Notes: generated by a model not told the origin, from the sequence alone. Shown: positions 1-8,919, numbered from the stretch's first letter. The stretch is DNA of 64,000 nt from Nosocomiicoccus ampullae (GCF_019357495.1 NZ_CP079110.1:620001-684000); one strand, 5' to 3'. Program-made: numbers and translations.

Positions 1-1
1 A

Positions 2-1699
2 GATGCTCACTCAACATCTATTGAGGTCTTTATCGAAGAAAGTGGTCTTAAAAAAATTAGAGTTGTCGATAATGGTGAAGGTATTGACGATAGAGATAGC
101 CGTTTAATATTCGAGCGTCATGCAACGAGTAAAATCGCTGAAGACTATGATTTATTTGAAATTCGCTCGATGGGATTTCGTGGTGAGGCACTTGCGAGTA
201 TTGGTGCAGTGTCTAAAGCAACGGTTGAAAGTTATCGTAAAGACAGACAGCCATTTAAATTAGAATACAATGGTGGCAGAGAAGTTGGCTACCATGAAGG
301 CAAATCTCGCGTTGGTACAGTAGTGACGATAGAAGACTTATTTTTTAACACACCAGCAAGATATAAATATATTAAAAGTTTAAGAACTGAAGCGGGCCGT
401 ATTATTGATATGATGCAACGCTTTAGTTTTAACCATCCAGATATTCAGTTTAAACTCGTCTTTGATGGGAAAGTTCGATTTCAAACAAAAGGAAATGGTA
501 ACTTAAAAGAAGTCATTGCAGATGTTTACGGGCTAAATGTTGCGAGACATAGCGTAAAAGTTGAAGGTACAACACCAGACTATAAGTTATCAGGATTTGT
601 TGTTCGACCAGAAATTACGAGAAGTAATAAAAATTATATTAATCTTTCAATTAATTCTCGAATTATTAAAGATTTTAGACTCGTCGCGAGTGTCGTTGAA
701 AGTTATCATACGTTACTTCCGAAAGATAAATTTCCAGTCGTCATTTTAAATATCGATATGGATCCAAAACTTGTCGATGTAAACGTACATCCTGCAAAAA
801 CTGAAGTCCGGTTATCTAAACTTAAAGAGTTACAACGCCTAATTGAAACTACAATTAAAGATGCGCTACAGTCAGAACGTTTAATTCCAGAAATGGAGAC
901 ACGTGAGAAAAAAGAAAAGCCAGTCATAACACAAAACGTCTTTGATTTTGCACCTAGACAAGTCAGAGATGATTATGATTACGTATCTAATAATAAAATC
1001 AATACAAGTGACTTTAGTTCAAAAGAGAGTAATGATAACAAAGAGACGTATATCGAACAAACAATTAATGATAACATCAGTCACTCTAATGAAAGTTATG
1101 ACGACTATCAAGATTCTAAATTACCGTATTTAGAAATTGTCGGACAAGTCCACGGAACGTATATATTAATGCAAAATGACTCAGGAATGTATTTAATGGA
1201 TCAACACGCCGCGCAAGAACGCATTAAATATGAATATTTCTATGAGAACATTCAAAATAGTGATGAGCGTGTGCCATTACTATTACCGTATCATTTTGAG
1301 TTTTCATATGATGACGTCATTCGTATCGATGAAAAACTCAATGATTTAAAAGCACTAGGATTTAATATTGAAAAAACAGGTATGAAGCAATATACAGTAA
1401 CGGAGTATCCATCTTGGATATTAAAAGATGATCCAGAAGGAGATATCGAGTCAGTCATTGATTTTATTTCAAACACAGAAAACTTTTCAGTGAATAAGTA
1501 CCGTGAAGATATGTCTATAATGATGAGTTGTAAACAGTCAATAAAAGCGAATCACTACTTAGATGAAAACCAAATGCGTACATTGCTAGATGACTTATCC
1601 AAATGTAAGTCACCATACACGTGTCCACATGGTCGACCAGTCATCATTAAGTGGTCGACATATGAGATTGAAAAGATGTTTAACCGTATTATGAAATAA
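2..1699 (+). CDS. mutL: DNA mismatch repair protein MutL (5' end outside window)
   Basis: MutL links MutS mismatch recognition to strand incision. The reading frame is open from base 2, so the gene starts upstream of the window. By comparison with family length (about 630–670 residues) roughly 40 N-terminal residues are missing, and 565 are visible. The GHKL ATPase motifs are present: the DA of motif I at the very edge, DNGEGI, ATSKI and GFRGEALASI. The C-terminal domain carries the metal-binding endonuclease motif DQHAAQERIKYE and a closing CPHGRP segment, so this is a nicking-type MutL as in other Firmicutes. A downstream hydrolase gene follows after 11 bases, probably co-transcribed. In Staphylococcus glpPFKD lie between mutL and that hydrolase; here they are absent. 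Confidence 0.97.
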   Translation, partial: DAHSTSIEVFIEESGLKKIRVVDNGEGIDDRDSRLIFERHATSKIAEDYDLFEIRSMGFRGEALASIGAVSKATVESYRKDRQPFKLEYNGGREVGYHEGKSRVGTVVTIEDLFFNTPARYKYIKSLRTEAGRIIDMMQRFSFNHPDIQFKLVFDGKVRFQTKGNGNLKEVIADVYGLNVARHSVKVEGTTPDYKLSGFVVRPEITRSNKNYINLSINSRIIKDFRLVASVVESYHTLLPKDKFPVVILNIDMDPKLVDVNVHPAKTEVRLSKLKELQRLIETTIKDALQSERLIPEMETREKKEKPVITQNVFDFAPRQVRDDYDYVSNNKINTSDFSSKESNDNKETYIEQTINDNISHSNESYDDYQDSKLPYLEIVGQVHGTYILMQNDSGMYLMDQHAAQERIKYEYFYENIQNSDERVPLLLPYHFEFSYDDVIRIDEKLNDLKALGFNIEKTGMKQYTVTEYPSWILKDDPEGDIESVIDFISNTENFSVNKYREDMSIMMSCKQSIKANHYLDENQMRTLLDDLSKCKSPYTCPHGRPVIIKWSTYEIEKMFNRIMK

Positions 1700-1710
1700 G
1701 AGGTGTTCTA

Positions 1711-2589
1711 ATGAAACAACAAATTGTATATACGAGAGACGAAGCAATTGATGTGAAAATTTCCGAACCAGAAAACCCGAAAGCAGCTGTATTAGTACTT
1801 CACGGAATTTCTGAACATAGTGGACGTTATGATTATTTACTTAATTTCTTTAAATCGCATGATATTTACGGTGTAATTTATGATCATAACGGTCACGGAA
1901 ATAGAGATAACGGCAATCGTGGTGAAATTGGAAGTTTTGAAAAACTCGTCTTAGATGCTAAAGACGTGTATGATTCACTACCGAATCACTTACCAAAATT
2001 TGTAATTGGTCATTCTATGGGGAGTATCGTTTTAAGATTACTACTTACTTCGATTTGTCCAACAGGTGCAGTGATTGTTGGAACTGGAGACAGAACGACT
2101 CCAGTTGAAAAGATTCAAACAGCTTTTGTGAATGGTGTTTCAAAAATTACACCAAATTTTAAAAGTTTACTTTTAAATCAACTTGCATTCAGAGGATTTG
2201 ACCGTCAAGTCGAAGGTACTGCTAAAAATAGATGGATTAGTAAAAATTACGAAAATGTCGTAAAGTTCAACCAAGACCCACTTTCTGGACACCCGGTGTC
2301 AGTGAATACATTTAAAGCATTAAACAATGCGATTATTGCAGTGAACAGTGAAGAAATAATTAAAAAATATAATAAGGATACAAACTTCTTATTAATTAGC
2401 GGTAAAGATGATCCATTTAGTCACCAAGGAAAAGATATTGAGAAATTAGATGCGACATTAAAAGCTTATGGATATAATACAAAATCAGTATTGTATGAAG
2501 ATTACCGTCATGAAATTTTAAATGAAAATATTAAAAATGATGTCTACCGTACAATTTTAGACTGGATGGATAATAGTATCGATGACTAA
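1711..2589 (+). CDS. alpha/beta hydrolase (monoacylglycerol lipase / serine aminopeptidase S33 type)
   Basis: A 292-residue cytosolic alpha/beta hydrolase. The nucleophile elbow is GHSMGS (Ser102), the probable acid is Asp233 or Asp234 in SGKDDPFS, and the base is His267 in DYRHEIL. The oxyanion region HGISEHSGRY near residue 31 is the pattern seen in lysophospholipase or monoglyceride-lipase-like proteins. A ribosome binding site (AGAGGTG) precedes the ATG. The gene sits between mutL and miaA and overlaps miaA by 8 bases, so it is translated from the same message. The true substrate is not evident. A similar hydrolase precedes miaA in staphylococci. Confidence 0.85.
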   Translation: MKQQIVYTRDEAIDVKISEPENPKAAVLVLHGISEHSGRYDYLLNFFKSHDIYGVIYDHNGHGNRDNGNRGEIGSFEKLVLDAKDVYDSLPNHLPKFVIGHSMGSIVLRLLLTSICPTGAVIVGTGDRTTPVEKIQTAFVNGVSKITPNFKSLLLNQLAFRGFDRQVEGTAKNRWISKNYENVVKFNQDPLSGHPVSVNTFKALNNAIIAVNSEEIIKKYNKDTNFLLISGKDDPFSHQGKDIEKLDATLKAYGYNTKSVLYEDYRHEILNENIKNDVYRTILDWMDNSIDD

Positions 2590-3472
2590 ACCTAAAATTA
2601 TTTGTCTCGTTGGTCCAACTGGTGTTGGTAAAACAGAATTATCGATTAAAATCGCAAAGCATTTTAACTTTAACGTCATTAGCGGTGACTCAATGCAAGT
2701 TTATAAAGGCATGGATATAGGTACTGGTAAAATTACTGAAAGTGAAATGGACGGTGTTCGTCATGAGATGATTGATATTCTATCTCCTGACAAAAACTTT
2801 TCTGTGAAAGAGTTTCAGGAACTTGTGACGAAATTAATCGAAAAAGAATACGACAATAATAATACACCTTTTATCGTCGGTGGAACGGCATTTTACATCC
2901 ATGCACTAATTAACGATTTTCAATTTAATGATGAAGATGAAGATGAAAAACTAGAATTAGTGAATTATTTTGAACAGTTTACAAATGAGGCGCTTCATGA
3001 AAAAGTAAAAGAAATTAATGAAGATATTCATATTAATAATCGTAAGCGTATGATTCGGGTGCTAATTAAAAATAAACTGGGTCAAAAGAAGCAGCATGAT
3101 ACGACGAGTAAATATGACGCTTTAATCATTGGATTATATGACGACAGAGAAAAGCTATATGAGAGAATAAATAACCGCGTATTAAATATGATAGATCACG
3201 GACTTGAAAAAGAAGTAAGATATTTATTTGATCATTATAAGTTATCTAAAACAGCACTTGGTGCGATTGGTTATCATGAATTTATCGATTATTTTAACGG
3301 GGACAAGTCTTTAGAAACAGTGATTAAAGATATTCAAAGAGACTCAAGAAGATATGCAAAAAGGCAACTAACGTATTTAAGAAATAAATTAGACGTTGAA
3401 TGGTTCAAAGTCGGTGTCGATGAGAGTGACATTCTAAATAGAATTGAGTCATTTTTAAAAAAGTCCCATTGA
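2582..3472 (+). CDS. miaA: tRNA dimethylallyltransferase MiaA
   Basis: MiaA transfers a dimethylallyl group to N6 of A37 in tRNAs reading codons that start with U. The 296-residue protein opens with the P-loop GPTGVGKTELS and has the DSMQVYKGMDIGTGK substrate motif and GGTAFYIHALI, followed by the C-terminal helical region ending in a conserved arginine/lysine-rich stretch (QRDSRRYAKRQLTYLRNK). Its ATG overlaps the end of the upstream hydrolase, which implies translational coupling. A strong hairpin terminator follows. In Staphylococcus the next gene is hfq; here none is found, and the next gene is on the opposite strand. Confidence 0.96.
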   Translation: MTKPKIICLVGPTGVGKTELSIKIAKHFNFNVISGDSMQVYKGMDIGTGKITESEMDGVRHEMIDILSPDKNFSVKEFQELVTKLIEKEYDNNNTPFIVGGTAFYIHALINDFQFNDEDEDEKLELVNYFEQFTNEALHEKVKEINEDIHINNRKRMIRVLIKNKLGQKKQHDTTSKYDALIIGLYDDREKLYERINNRVLNMIDHGLEKEVRYLFDHYKLSKTALGAIGYHEFIDYFNGDKSLETVIKDIQRDSRRYAKRQLTYLRNKLDVEWFKVGVDESDILNRIESFLKKSH

Positions 3473-3492
3473 TTTTTCAATGAGACTTTTTT
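3456..3492. terminator. bidirectional rho-independent terminator between miaA and the GPx-like gene
   Basis: Stem AGTCCCATTGA / TCAATGAGACT (one mismatch) with A-rich and T-rich flanks on both sides, so it can stop transcription from either direction. It lies between convergent genes. Confidence 0.85.
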
Positions 3493-3494
3493 AT

Positions 3495-3998
3495 CTATTG
3501 ATGAGTGTCATAGAGATACGGTTCGAGTATTTTGTATAGATTATCATAAGTGATGTGAGTATTATTTATACGTTTAGCAATTTTACCTTCACGGGAGACG
3601 ACAAACATCGTAAAGTTTAATTTCACTTCATTTTTAAATATTTTAAATTTATCTTCAGTAAGATAACTAAAAATAGGGTGTTTTGTGTCACCTTTTACGT
3701 CTACTTTTTCCATTAATGGTAATTGTATAGAAAGAGAATTGTGTAGGGCATGATCTAGATTACTTGATGATAATGCTTCTTTTTCTTTAAATTGATCCGT
3801 TGGAAATAGAAGTATATTTAAACCGTCTTTTTTATAATTCTCGTACAGTTTTTCGAGGATAGTGAGTTGAGGTACGTCGGTAATATCACTTGATATTGTG
3901 ACTATCAAGAGTACCTGTCCTTTAAATTCTGACATTTTAACTAGATTTTTATGAATGTCCCTAGCTTTTAAATTATAAAATTCTTTTCCCATAAACAT
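3495..3998 (-). CDS. glutathione/thiol peroxidase-like protein lacking the catalytic cysteine
   Basis: A 167-residue protein with the overall pattern of the GPx family: KGQVLLIV, then the catalytic loop, LEKLYENYKKDGLNILLFP, KVDVKGDTKHPIF, LNFTMFVV. The residue that should be the peroxidatic Cys (CGFTPQ in normal members) is Ile39 in DITDVPQ, the resolving position (FPCNQF) is Thr67 in FPTDQF, and the Trp of WNFT is Leu127. The protein has no cysteine at all, so it cannot be a thiol peroxidase. Gln69 and Asn128 of the catalytic tetrad remain. It occupies the place of the staphylococcal gpx gene (between miaA and hflX) but is inverted. A fair RBS (AGGTGA) precedes the ATG. It may be a decayed gene or a re-purposed thioredoxin-fold protein. 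Confidence 0.8.
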   Translation of the reverse strand: MFMGKEFYNLKARDIHKNLVKMSEFKGQVLLIVTISSDITDVPQLTILEKLYENYKKDGLNILLFPTDQFKEKEALSSSNLDHALHNSLSIQLPLMEKVDVKGDTKHPIFSYLTEDKFKIFKNEVKLNFTMFVVSREGKIAKRINNTHITYDNLYKILEPYLYDTHQ

Positions 3999-4085
3999 AT
4001 CACCTATCTTCCAATGGTATTCTATTCACTTATTTTGAAATTTATAAACACGAAATGAAAAAGTATATATGTTTGAGGTGAGAAA

Positions 4086-5312
4086 TTGAACACACAATAT
4101 AATGGAGTTATTGTCGCTGTAAATACTAACGACACACATGATATTAAAAGTGAAGTCGCAGAATTAAAAGTACTTGCAGAATCTATAAATATAAAAATAT
4201 TAGGGATTCACATACAAAATCGACACGAGATCGATAAACGCTATTACGTTGGCAGTGGATTTTTAAAAGAAATAAGCGAGATGTATGAGGATCTGGATTA
4301 TGTCATTGTAAATGATGAAATTAAGGCGTCACAAAATAGAAATATAGAGTCAGTTCTTGATACATCTGTTCTCGACCGCACACAAATTATTTTAGATATA
4401 TTTAGTTTAAGAGCAGACACTAAAGCTGGACAACTTCAAGTCGAACTTGCTCAACTTGAGTATTTAGTACCAAGACTTCGTGGACAAGGAATTAACCTTT
4501 CTCGTTTAGGTGGGGGGATTGGTACAAGAGGTCCAGGTGAGACGAAATTAGAAACAGATCGACGTCACATCAATAGGCGCATTAAAGAAATCAAAAATGA
4601 ATTGAAAACAATTGAAAATACGCGTAAAAACTATCGTGAAAATCGTAATAGAAAAAAAGTGACTAAATTTAGTTTAATTGGTTATACGAATGCCGGAAAA
4701 TCTGCGATGTTTAACGCGTTAACTGAAGCAAATACAAAAGAATTAAACCAGTTGTTCGCAACACTAGATCCGAAAACAAGAAAATTAGAATTCCAAAATG
4801 GATTTAATGCAATCATTACAGATACGGTTGGTTTTATTCAAAAATTACCGACGACTTTAGTTGAAAGCTTTAAGTCAACATTAGAAGAAGCTGCGGATAG
4901 TGACTTTTTAATTCATGTGATAGATAATCACTCAGACCACATCGACGAACATTACCGAACTGTACAACAATTATTAAAAGAACTCGATATGTCTCATATT
5001 CCGACAATTGTTTTATTTAATAAAAGTGATTTAAATAATGAGTTAAACTATATTACGAACGACACATACTTTTTAGTCAATAAGTTTATGGAAAAAGAAG
5101 AACTTCTCAACAAATTAAAAAAAGGTATAAAAGACAATTATGAATTTTACACTCGAAATATCACGATGAATGAGATCAACGAATTATATGAGTTAAAACA
5201 AGACACTTATGTGACGAATTTAACTTTTAATGAAGATGATGAAATCTATACTGTTGAAGGGTATACAAAAGACATTTCGATTATTCAGGAGATTTTAAAG
5301 GAGAAACAATGA
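4086..5312 (+). CDS. hflX: ribosome-associated GTPase HflX
   Basis: HflX splits stalled ribosomes, especially under heat or antibiotic stress. The 408-residue protein has the glycine-rich HflX N-terminal domain (GGGIGTRGPGETKLETDRR near residues 143–160), a coiled linker, then the G domain: G1 GYTNAGKS, G3 DTVGFIQKLP, G4 NKSD. The start is TTG, chosen because GAGGTGAG lies just upstream and no better start precedes it. The stop overlaps the start of the next gene by 4 bases. The order gpx–hflX–PLP lyase is as in staphylococci. Confidence 0.96.
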   Translation: MNTQYNGVIVAVNTNDTHDIKSEVAELKVLAESINIKILGIHIQNRHEIDKRYYVGSGFLKEISEMYEDLDYVIVNDEIKASQNRNIESVLDTSVLDRTQIILDIFSLRADTKAGQLQVELAQLEYLVPRLRGQGINLSRLGGGIGTRGPGETKLETDRRHINRRIKEIKNELKTIENTRKNYRENRNRKKVTKFSLIGYTNAGKSAMFNALTEANTKELNQLFATLDPKTRKLEFQNGFNAIITDTVGFIQKLPTTLVESFKSTLEEAADSDFLIHVIDNHSDHIDEHYRTVQQLLKELDMSHIPTIVLFNKSDLNNELNYITNDTYFLVNKFMEKEELLNKLKKGIKDNYEFYTRNITMNEINELYELKQDTYVTNLTFNEDDEIYTVEGYTKDISIIQEILKEKQ

Positions 5313-6550
5313 AACACGCACAATCTATTATTGAACAATCAGAAGCACATATTCAGCCATTAATCGATGAAAATAAAAGAATTGCTTATTATAACTTTAA
5401 AAAAGTCATGCAGGCGTTTAACAGTCATTCTGTTATGGAAAGTGATTTTACAGGAACGACTGGATATGGTTATGACGACACAGGTAGAGATAAGTTAGAA
5501 GATATTTATAGAGATGTATTTGAAGCAGAAGATGCACTCGTACGTGCTCAAATAATTTCAGGTACTCACGCGATTTCACTGAGTCTTTTATCGTTATTAA
5601 ACCGAGGCGATGAATTATTATATATTACCGGTTGGCCATATGACACGTTAGAAAAAGTAATTGGTGAAAGTGAAGAAGATATCGGTAGTATGAAAGAACT
5701 CGGTATCGACTTTAACTATATCAATTTAATTGATGATAAAGAATTTGATGTCGATAAAATTTTAAATAGTATTAACGACAATACTAAAGTGATAGGAATT
5801 CAGCGCTCGCGTGGTTATTCTACACGCAAGTCGATGACAATCCGTCAAATTGAAGCGGTAATAACTGAAATTAAAAAGCATTATCCAAACATTATCATTT
5901 TTGTAGATAACTGTTATGGTGAATTCGTTGAAACGAAAGAACCGGTTGAAGTCGGTGCAGATATCGTTGCAGGAAGTTTAATTAAAAATCCTGGCGGTGG
6001 ACTCGCTAAAATGGGTGGATATGTTGTTGGACGTAAAGATTTAATTGAAAGAGTCAGTTATAGATTGACAGTCCCTGGTATTGGTAAAGAAATGGGAGCA
6101 TCACTCGAAGTTTTATTAGATATGTACCAAGGACTATTTATGGCACCACATGCAGTAATTGAAAGTTTAAATGGTGCATTATTAACAAGTCATGTTCTAA
6201 CGAGTTTAGGTTATAAAACAGATCCACTCTTCGACGAGAAGCGTACGGATTTAATACAAAGTATAGAATTTAACACCGAAGAAGAAATGATCTCGTTTAT
6301 TCAAATGGTACAAAGTGCAAGCCCAGTGAATTCTAAATTTTTACCAATTCCTGATTTAATTCCAGGATATCAGCATCCAGTCATTATGGCAGCTGGGACA
6401 TTCATACAAGGTGCGTCACTCGAGTTATCTGCTGATGGACCAGTAAGAGAACCATATATTGCATTTATGCAAGGTGGATTAGTTTACGAGCACGTCAAAT
6501 ATGCGTTAGAAAAAGTGTTAGATGAATGGATAGAAAAAGGAATTATATAA
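5309..6550 (+). CDS. YnbB-type PLP-dependent lyase (methionine gamma-lyase / aluminium-resistance family)
   Basis: A 413-residue fold-type I PLP enzyme of the family often labelled methionine gamma-lyase family or aluminium resistance protein (Bacillus YnbB). The PLP lysine is in GSLIKNPGGGLAKMGGYVVG; the cofactor-binding VDNCYGEF segment and an N-terminal GYGYDDTGRDKLE motif typical of this subfamily are present. Its ATG overlaps hflX by 4 bases with AAGGAG inside the hflX end, so the pair is translationally coupled. The exact reaction is not established for this subfamily. In Staphylococcus glnR–glnA follow; here they do not. Confidence 0.85.
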   Translation: MKHAQSIIEQSEAHIQPLIDENKRIAYYNFKKVMQAFNSHSVMESDFTGTTGYGYDDTGRDKLEDIYRDVFEAEDALVRAQIISGTHAISLSLLSLLNRGDELLYITGWPYDTLEKVIGESEEDIGSMKELGIDFNYINLIDDKEFDVDKILNSINDNTKVIGIQRSRGYSTRKSMTIRQIEAVITEIKKHYPNIIIFVDNCYGEFVETKEPVEVGADIVAGSLIKNPGGGLAKMGGYVVGRKDLIERVSYRLTVPGIGKEMGASLEVLLDMYQGLFMAPHAVIESLNGALLTSHVLTSLGYKTDPLFDEKRTDLIQSIEFNTEEEMISFIQMVQSASPVNSKFLPIPDLIPGYQHPVIMAAGTFIQGASLELSADGPVREPYIAFMQGGLVYEHVKYALEKVLDEWIEKGII

Positions 6551-6589
6551 GTTCCTAATTTAATAATATTGTTTATAGAGGGAGGTAAC

Positions 6590-6610
6590 ATGGGTACATT
6601 AATAATATAG
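6590..6610 (+). CDS. possible 6-codon leader ORF (MGTLII)
   Basis: ATG plus five codons and TAG, directly preceded by an unusually good Shine-Dalgarno sequence (GGGAGGTAAC, 4–9 bases upstream). It ends about 60 bases before the GTG start of the dehydrogenase gene. It is either a leader peptide or the remnant start of a gene that has since been lost. Only the strong ribosome binding site argues for translation. Confidence 0.3.
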   Translation: MGTLII

Positions 6611-6671
6611 ATAATGAACGATGTTACTCATAACTTATAAAGTAACACACATATTGAAAGGACATGATATT

Positions 6672-7631
6672 GTGTTAGTTAAATTACTAGAACCTCTAAA
6701 CGTACCGGATGAAATGGTAGAAAAACTTGCAGCACCGATTAAAGAAAAAGGGCATGAGTTTGTCTATTACAACACGAAAACAACTGATAAAAATGAATTA
6801 ATCGAGCGTAGTAAAGATGCTGACGTCATTATGATTGCGAATAATCCATATCCTAAAGAAGCGATTGAACAAAATGAAAATTTAAAATATATTAACGTTG
6901 CATTCACTGGTGTTGACCACGTAGAGTTAGAAGAGGATGCGAAGGAAAAAGTGTTACTCAGTAATGCGTCAGGATATGCGAATACAGCAGTTGCTGAGCT
7001 AGCGGTTGGTTTAACTATAGACGTATTTAGAAAAATCACTGAAGGTGACAGTGATACGAGAAAAGCTGAAGATTTTTCAGGCGCTTTTCAAGGTAGACAA
7101 ATTAAAGGGAAAACAGTTGGTTTTATCGGAACAGGTAAAATTGGGGTAGAGACTGCCGAATTATTTAAAGCATTTGGTGCAGACTTAATTGCGTATAACG
7201 GATCAAGTGAAAATGCACATGCATTAGTACTTGGTATGGAATATATGGACTTAGATGACATGCTTGAACAAGCAGACATCGTAACTTTACATGTACCTGC
7301 AACAAAAGATACGCATCATTTACTCGGCGCTGAAGAATTTAAAAAAATGAAAGAAAGTGCAGTACTTATTAACTGTGCACGTGGACCAGTCGTTGATAAC
7401 GATGCGTTAGCAGATGCATTAAACAATGGTGAAATTGCGGGTGCAGGAATCGACGTATACGATATGGAACCACCAATTCCTGGAGATTATAAACTCCTAA
7501 ATGCAAAAAACACAGTACTAACACCACACGTCGGATACTTAACTGATGAAGCGATGAAGTTAAGAGCAGAAATTGCGTTTGATAATACAATTAAATATTT
7601 AGAAGGTAAACCTCAAAATTTAATAGATTAA
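6672..7631 (+). CDS. D-isomer specific 2-hydroxyacid dehydrogenase
   Basis: A 319-residue NAD-dependent D-2-hydroxyacid dehydrogenase. The Rossmann motif is GFIGTGKIGVETAELF, followed by the catalytic Arg in NCARGPVVDNDAL, the Glu region GAGIDVYDMEPP and the catalytic His in TPHVGYLTDEA. A longer frame begins at an ATG at 6621, but that start has no RBS. GTG at 6672 has AAAGGA 9 bases upstream and gives the N-terminus MLVKLLEPLNVPDEM, normal for the family. Substrate cannot be told (lactate, glyoxylate or phosphoglycerate-like acids are all possible). It stands alone before a terminator. Confidence 0.9.
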   Translation: MLVKLLEPLNVPDEMVEKLAAPIKEKGHEFVYYNTKTTDKNELIERSKDADVIMIANNPYPKEAIEQNENLKYINVAFTGVDHVELEEDAKEKVLLSNASGYANTAVAELAVGLTIDVFRKITEGDSDTRKAEDFSGAFQGRQIKGKTVGFIGTGKIGVETAELFKAFGADLIAYNGSSENAHALVLGMEYMDLDDMLEQADIVTLHVPATKDTHHLLGAEEFKKMKESAVLINCARGPVVDNDALADALNNGEIAGAGIDVYDMEPPIPGDYKLLNAKNTVLTPHVGYLTDEAMKLRAEIAFDNTIKYLEGKPQNLID

Positions 7632-7654
7632 ATATTTTGTATGACAGATTAAAA

Positions 7655-7686
7655 AGCTGAGACTTCTAATGTCTCAGTTTTTTTAA
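7655..7686 (+). terminator. rho-independent terminator after the dehydrogenase
   Basis: Stem CTGAGAC / GTCTCAG with a 7-base loop, flanked by AAAAAG and an eight-T run. Confidence 0.9.
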
Positions 7687-7832
7687 TTTCAATATATGTT
7701 AGTAATATAATTGTATGTAAATATTAATTCTTATATTTAGCAAAATTATACATAGAAAAACGACAAATAATTTACTACTAAATATCATGTTTTTTTAAGA
7801 AATATAAATTTATTATTTATTAGAAAAGTCAC

Positions 7833-7888
7833 TTTTGATAAAATAGAAATGCTGTATAAATTAATCTTGTGACAATGTGAGTGACAAT
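7833..7888 (+). promoter_or_regulatory. probable arcC promoter region with a direct repeat
   Basis: The 240-base gap before arcC is AT-rich. A weak promoter can be read as TTTTGA (7833–7838), 16 bases, TATAAA (7855–7860). Just downstream the 8-mer GTGACAAT occurs twice, at 7869 and 7881, 12 bases apart. It could be an operator, but it does not fit the TGTGA-N6-TCACA palindrome of ArcR/Fnr proteins. Nothing else is recognisable in this gap. Confidence 0.3.
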
Positions 7889-7925
7889 ATGGCATCAATT
7901 TAATATTTAATCAGGAGTGGTATGA

Positions 7926-8867
7926 ATGAGTCAAAAAGTAGTTTTAGCATTAGGTGGTAATGCAATTTTACAACCAAAACAAGAGCCAACTTACGAAAAC
8001 CAGTACGAAAACGTGTATAGTGCAGCGACGAGTATGATAGACATCGTTAAAGCAGGACACGAAATCATCGTCACACACGGTAATGGACCTCAAGTTGGTC
8101 TTATTATTGCTCAAAATGAAGCAGCTAAAGATGACATTAAACCGATGCCAGTATTTGTAAGTAGTGCAGAATCACAAGGTATGATTGGGTTTATGTTAGA
8201 ACAGGCACTAAAAAATAAGCTAAAAGAAGCAAATATCGATAAAAATGTCGTATCATTACTCACTATGACTGAAGTCGATAAAGACGATCAAGCTTTTCAA
8301 AATCCGACAAAACCAATTGGTGTGTTCTTCACTGAAGAAGAAGCTAAAAAAATGGAAGAAGAAAATGGATTTGTAATGGCTGAAGATGCTGGACGAGGAT
8401 ATCGACGTGTTGTTCCATCTCCAGAGCCAAAAAAAATTCACGGTGTCGAAGAAATTAAAACACTCTCTGAAGAATCAATCGTTATTTCTTCAGGCGGTGG
8501 TGGTATTCCAATTTGGCGTGACGAAGACGGTGTGATTCATGGTGTTGACGCAGTAATCGATAAAGACCGCTCTGCACTTAAACTTGCACAACAAAGTGAC
8601 GCTGATACGTTAATGGTATTAACAGATGTGCCGAACGTATTTATAAACTATGGTAAAGAAAATGAAATTAAACTAGAGAATGTAACCGTTGAAGAAATGG
8701 AACAATACATTGAAGACGGACATTTCGCAGCAGGTTCAATGCTCCCTAAAGTTGAGTCAGCAATTGGATTTGCAAAATCTGGTGAAAATAAACAAGCGAT
8801 TATTTGTTCATTATCTGATGCAGTTAAAGCATTAGCTGGTGAAGCAGGTACGCATATAAAATTATAA
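7926..8867 (+). CDS. arcC: carbamate kinase
   Basis: Carbamate kinase transfers phosphate from carbamoyl phosphate to ADP, the ATP-yielding last step of the arginine deiminase pathway. The 313 residues match family length and show the ALGGNAI start, THGNGPQVGLI, SSAESQGMIGFM, SSGGGGIPIW and the DVDKDRSAL-like VIDKDRSALKLA segment of the amino-acid-kinase fold. An ATG four bases upstream is in another frame that stops quickly; this start has AGGAGTG seven bases before it. No arcA, arcB or arcD is nearby, so the gene stands alone; it may also consume carbamoyl phosphate from other catabolic routes. Confidence 0.95.
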   Translation: MSQKVVLALGGNAILQPKQEPTYENQYENVYSAATSMIDIVKAGHEIIVTHGNGPQVGLIIAQNEAAKDDIKPMPVFVSSAESQGMIGFMLEQALKNKLKEANIDKNVVSLLTMTEVDKDDQAFQNPTKPIGVFFTEEEAKKMEEENGFVMAEDAGRGYRRVVPSPEPKKIHGVEEIKTLSEESIVISSGGGGIPIWRDEDGVIHGVDAVIDKDRSALKLAQQSDADTLMVLTDVPNVFINYGKENEIKLENVTVEEMEQYIEDGHFAAGSMLPKVESAIGFAKSGENKQAIICSLSDAVKALAGEAGTHIKL

Positions 8868-8872
8868 TATAT

Positions 8873-8900
8873 GACACAGCCCTTTTAGGCTGTGTTTTTG
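8873..8900 (+). terminator. terminator after arcC
   Basis: Stem ACACAGCC / GGCTGTGT with a short TTTTA loop and trailing T run. Confidence 0.85.
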
Positions 8901-8919
8901 TAGTTAAAGGAGTATACAA

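Noticed and set aside
7869-7888. Possible ArcR/Fnr box upstream of arcC
   Set aside because: The two halves are direct, not inverted, repeats, so they do not form TGTGA-N6-TCACA.
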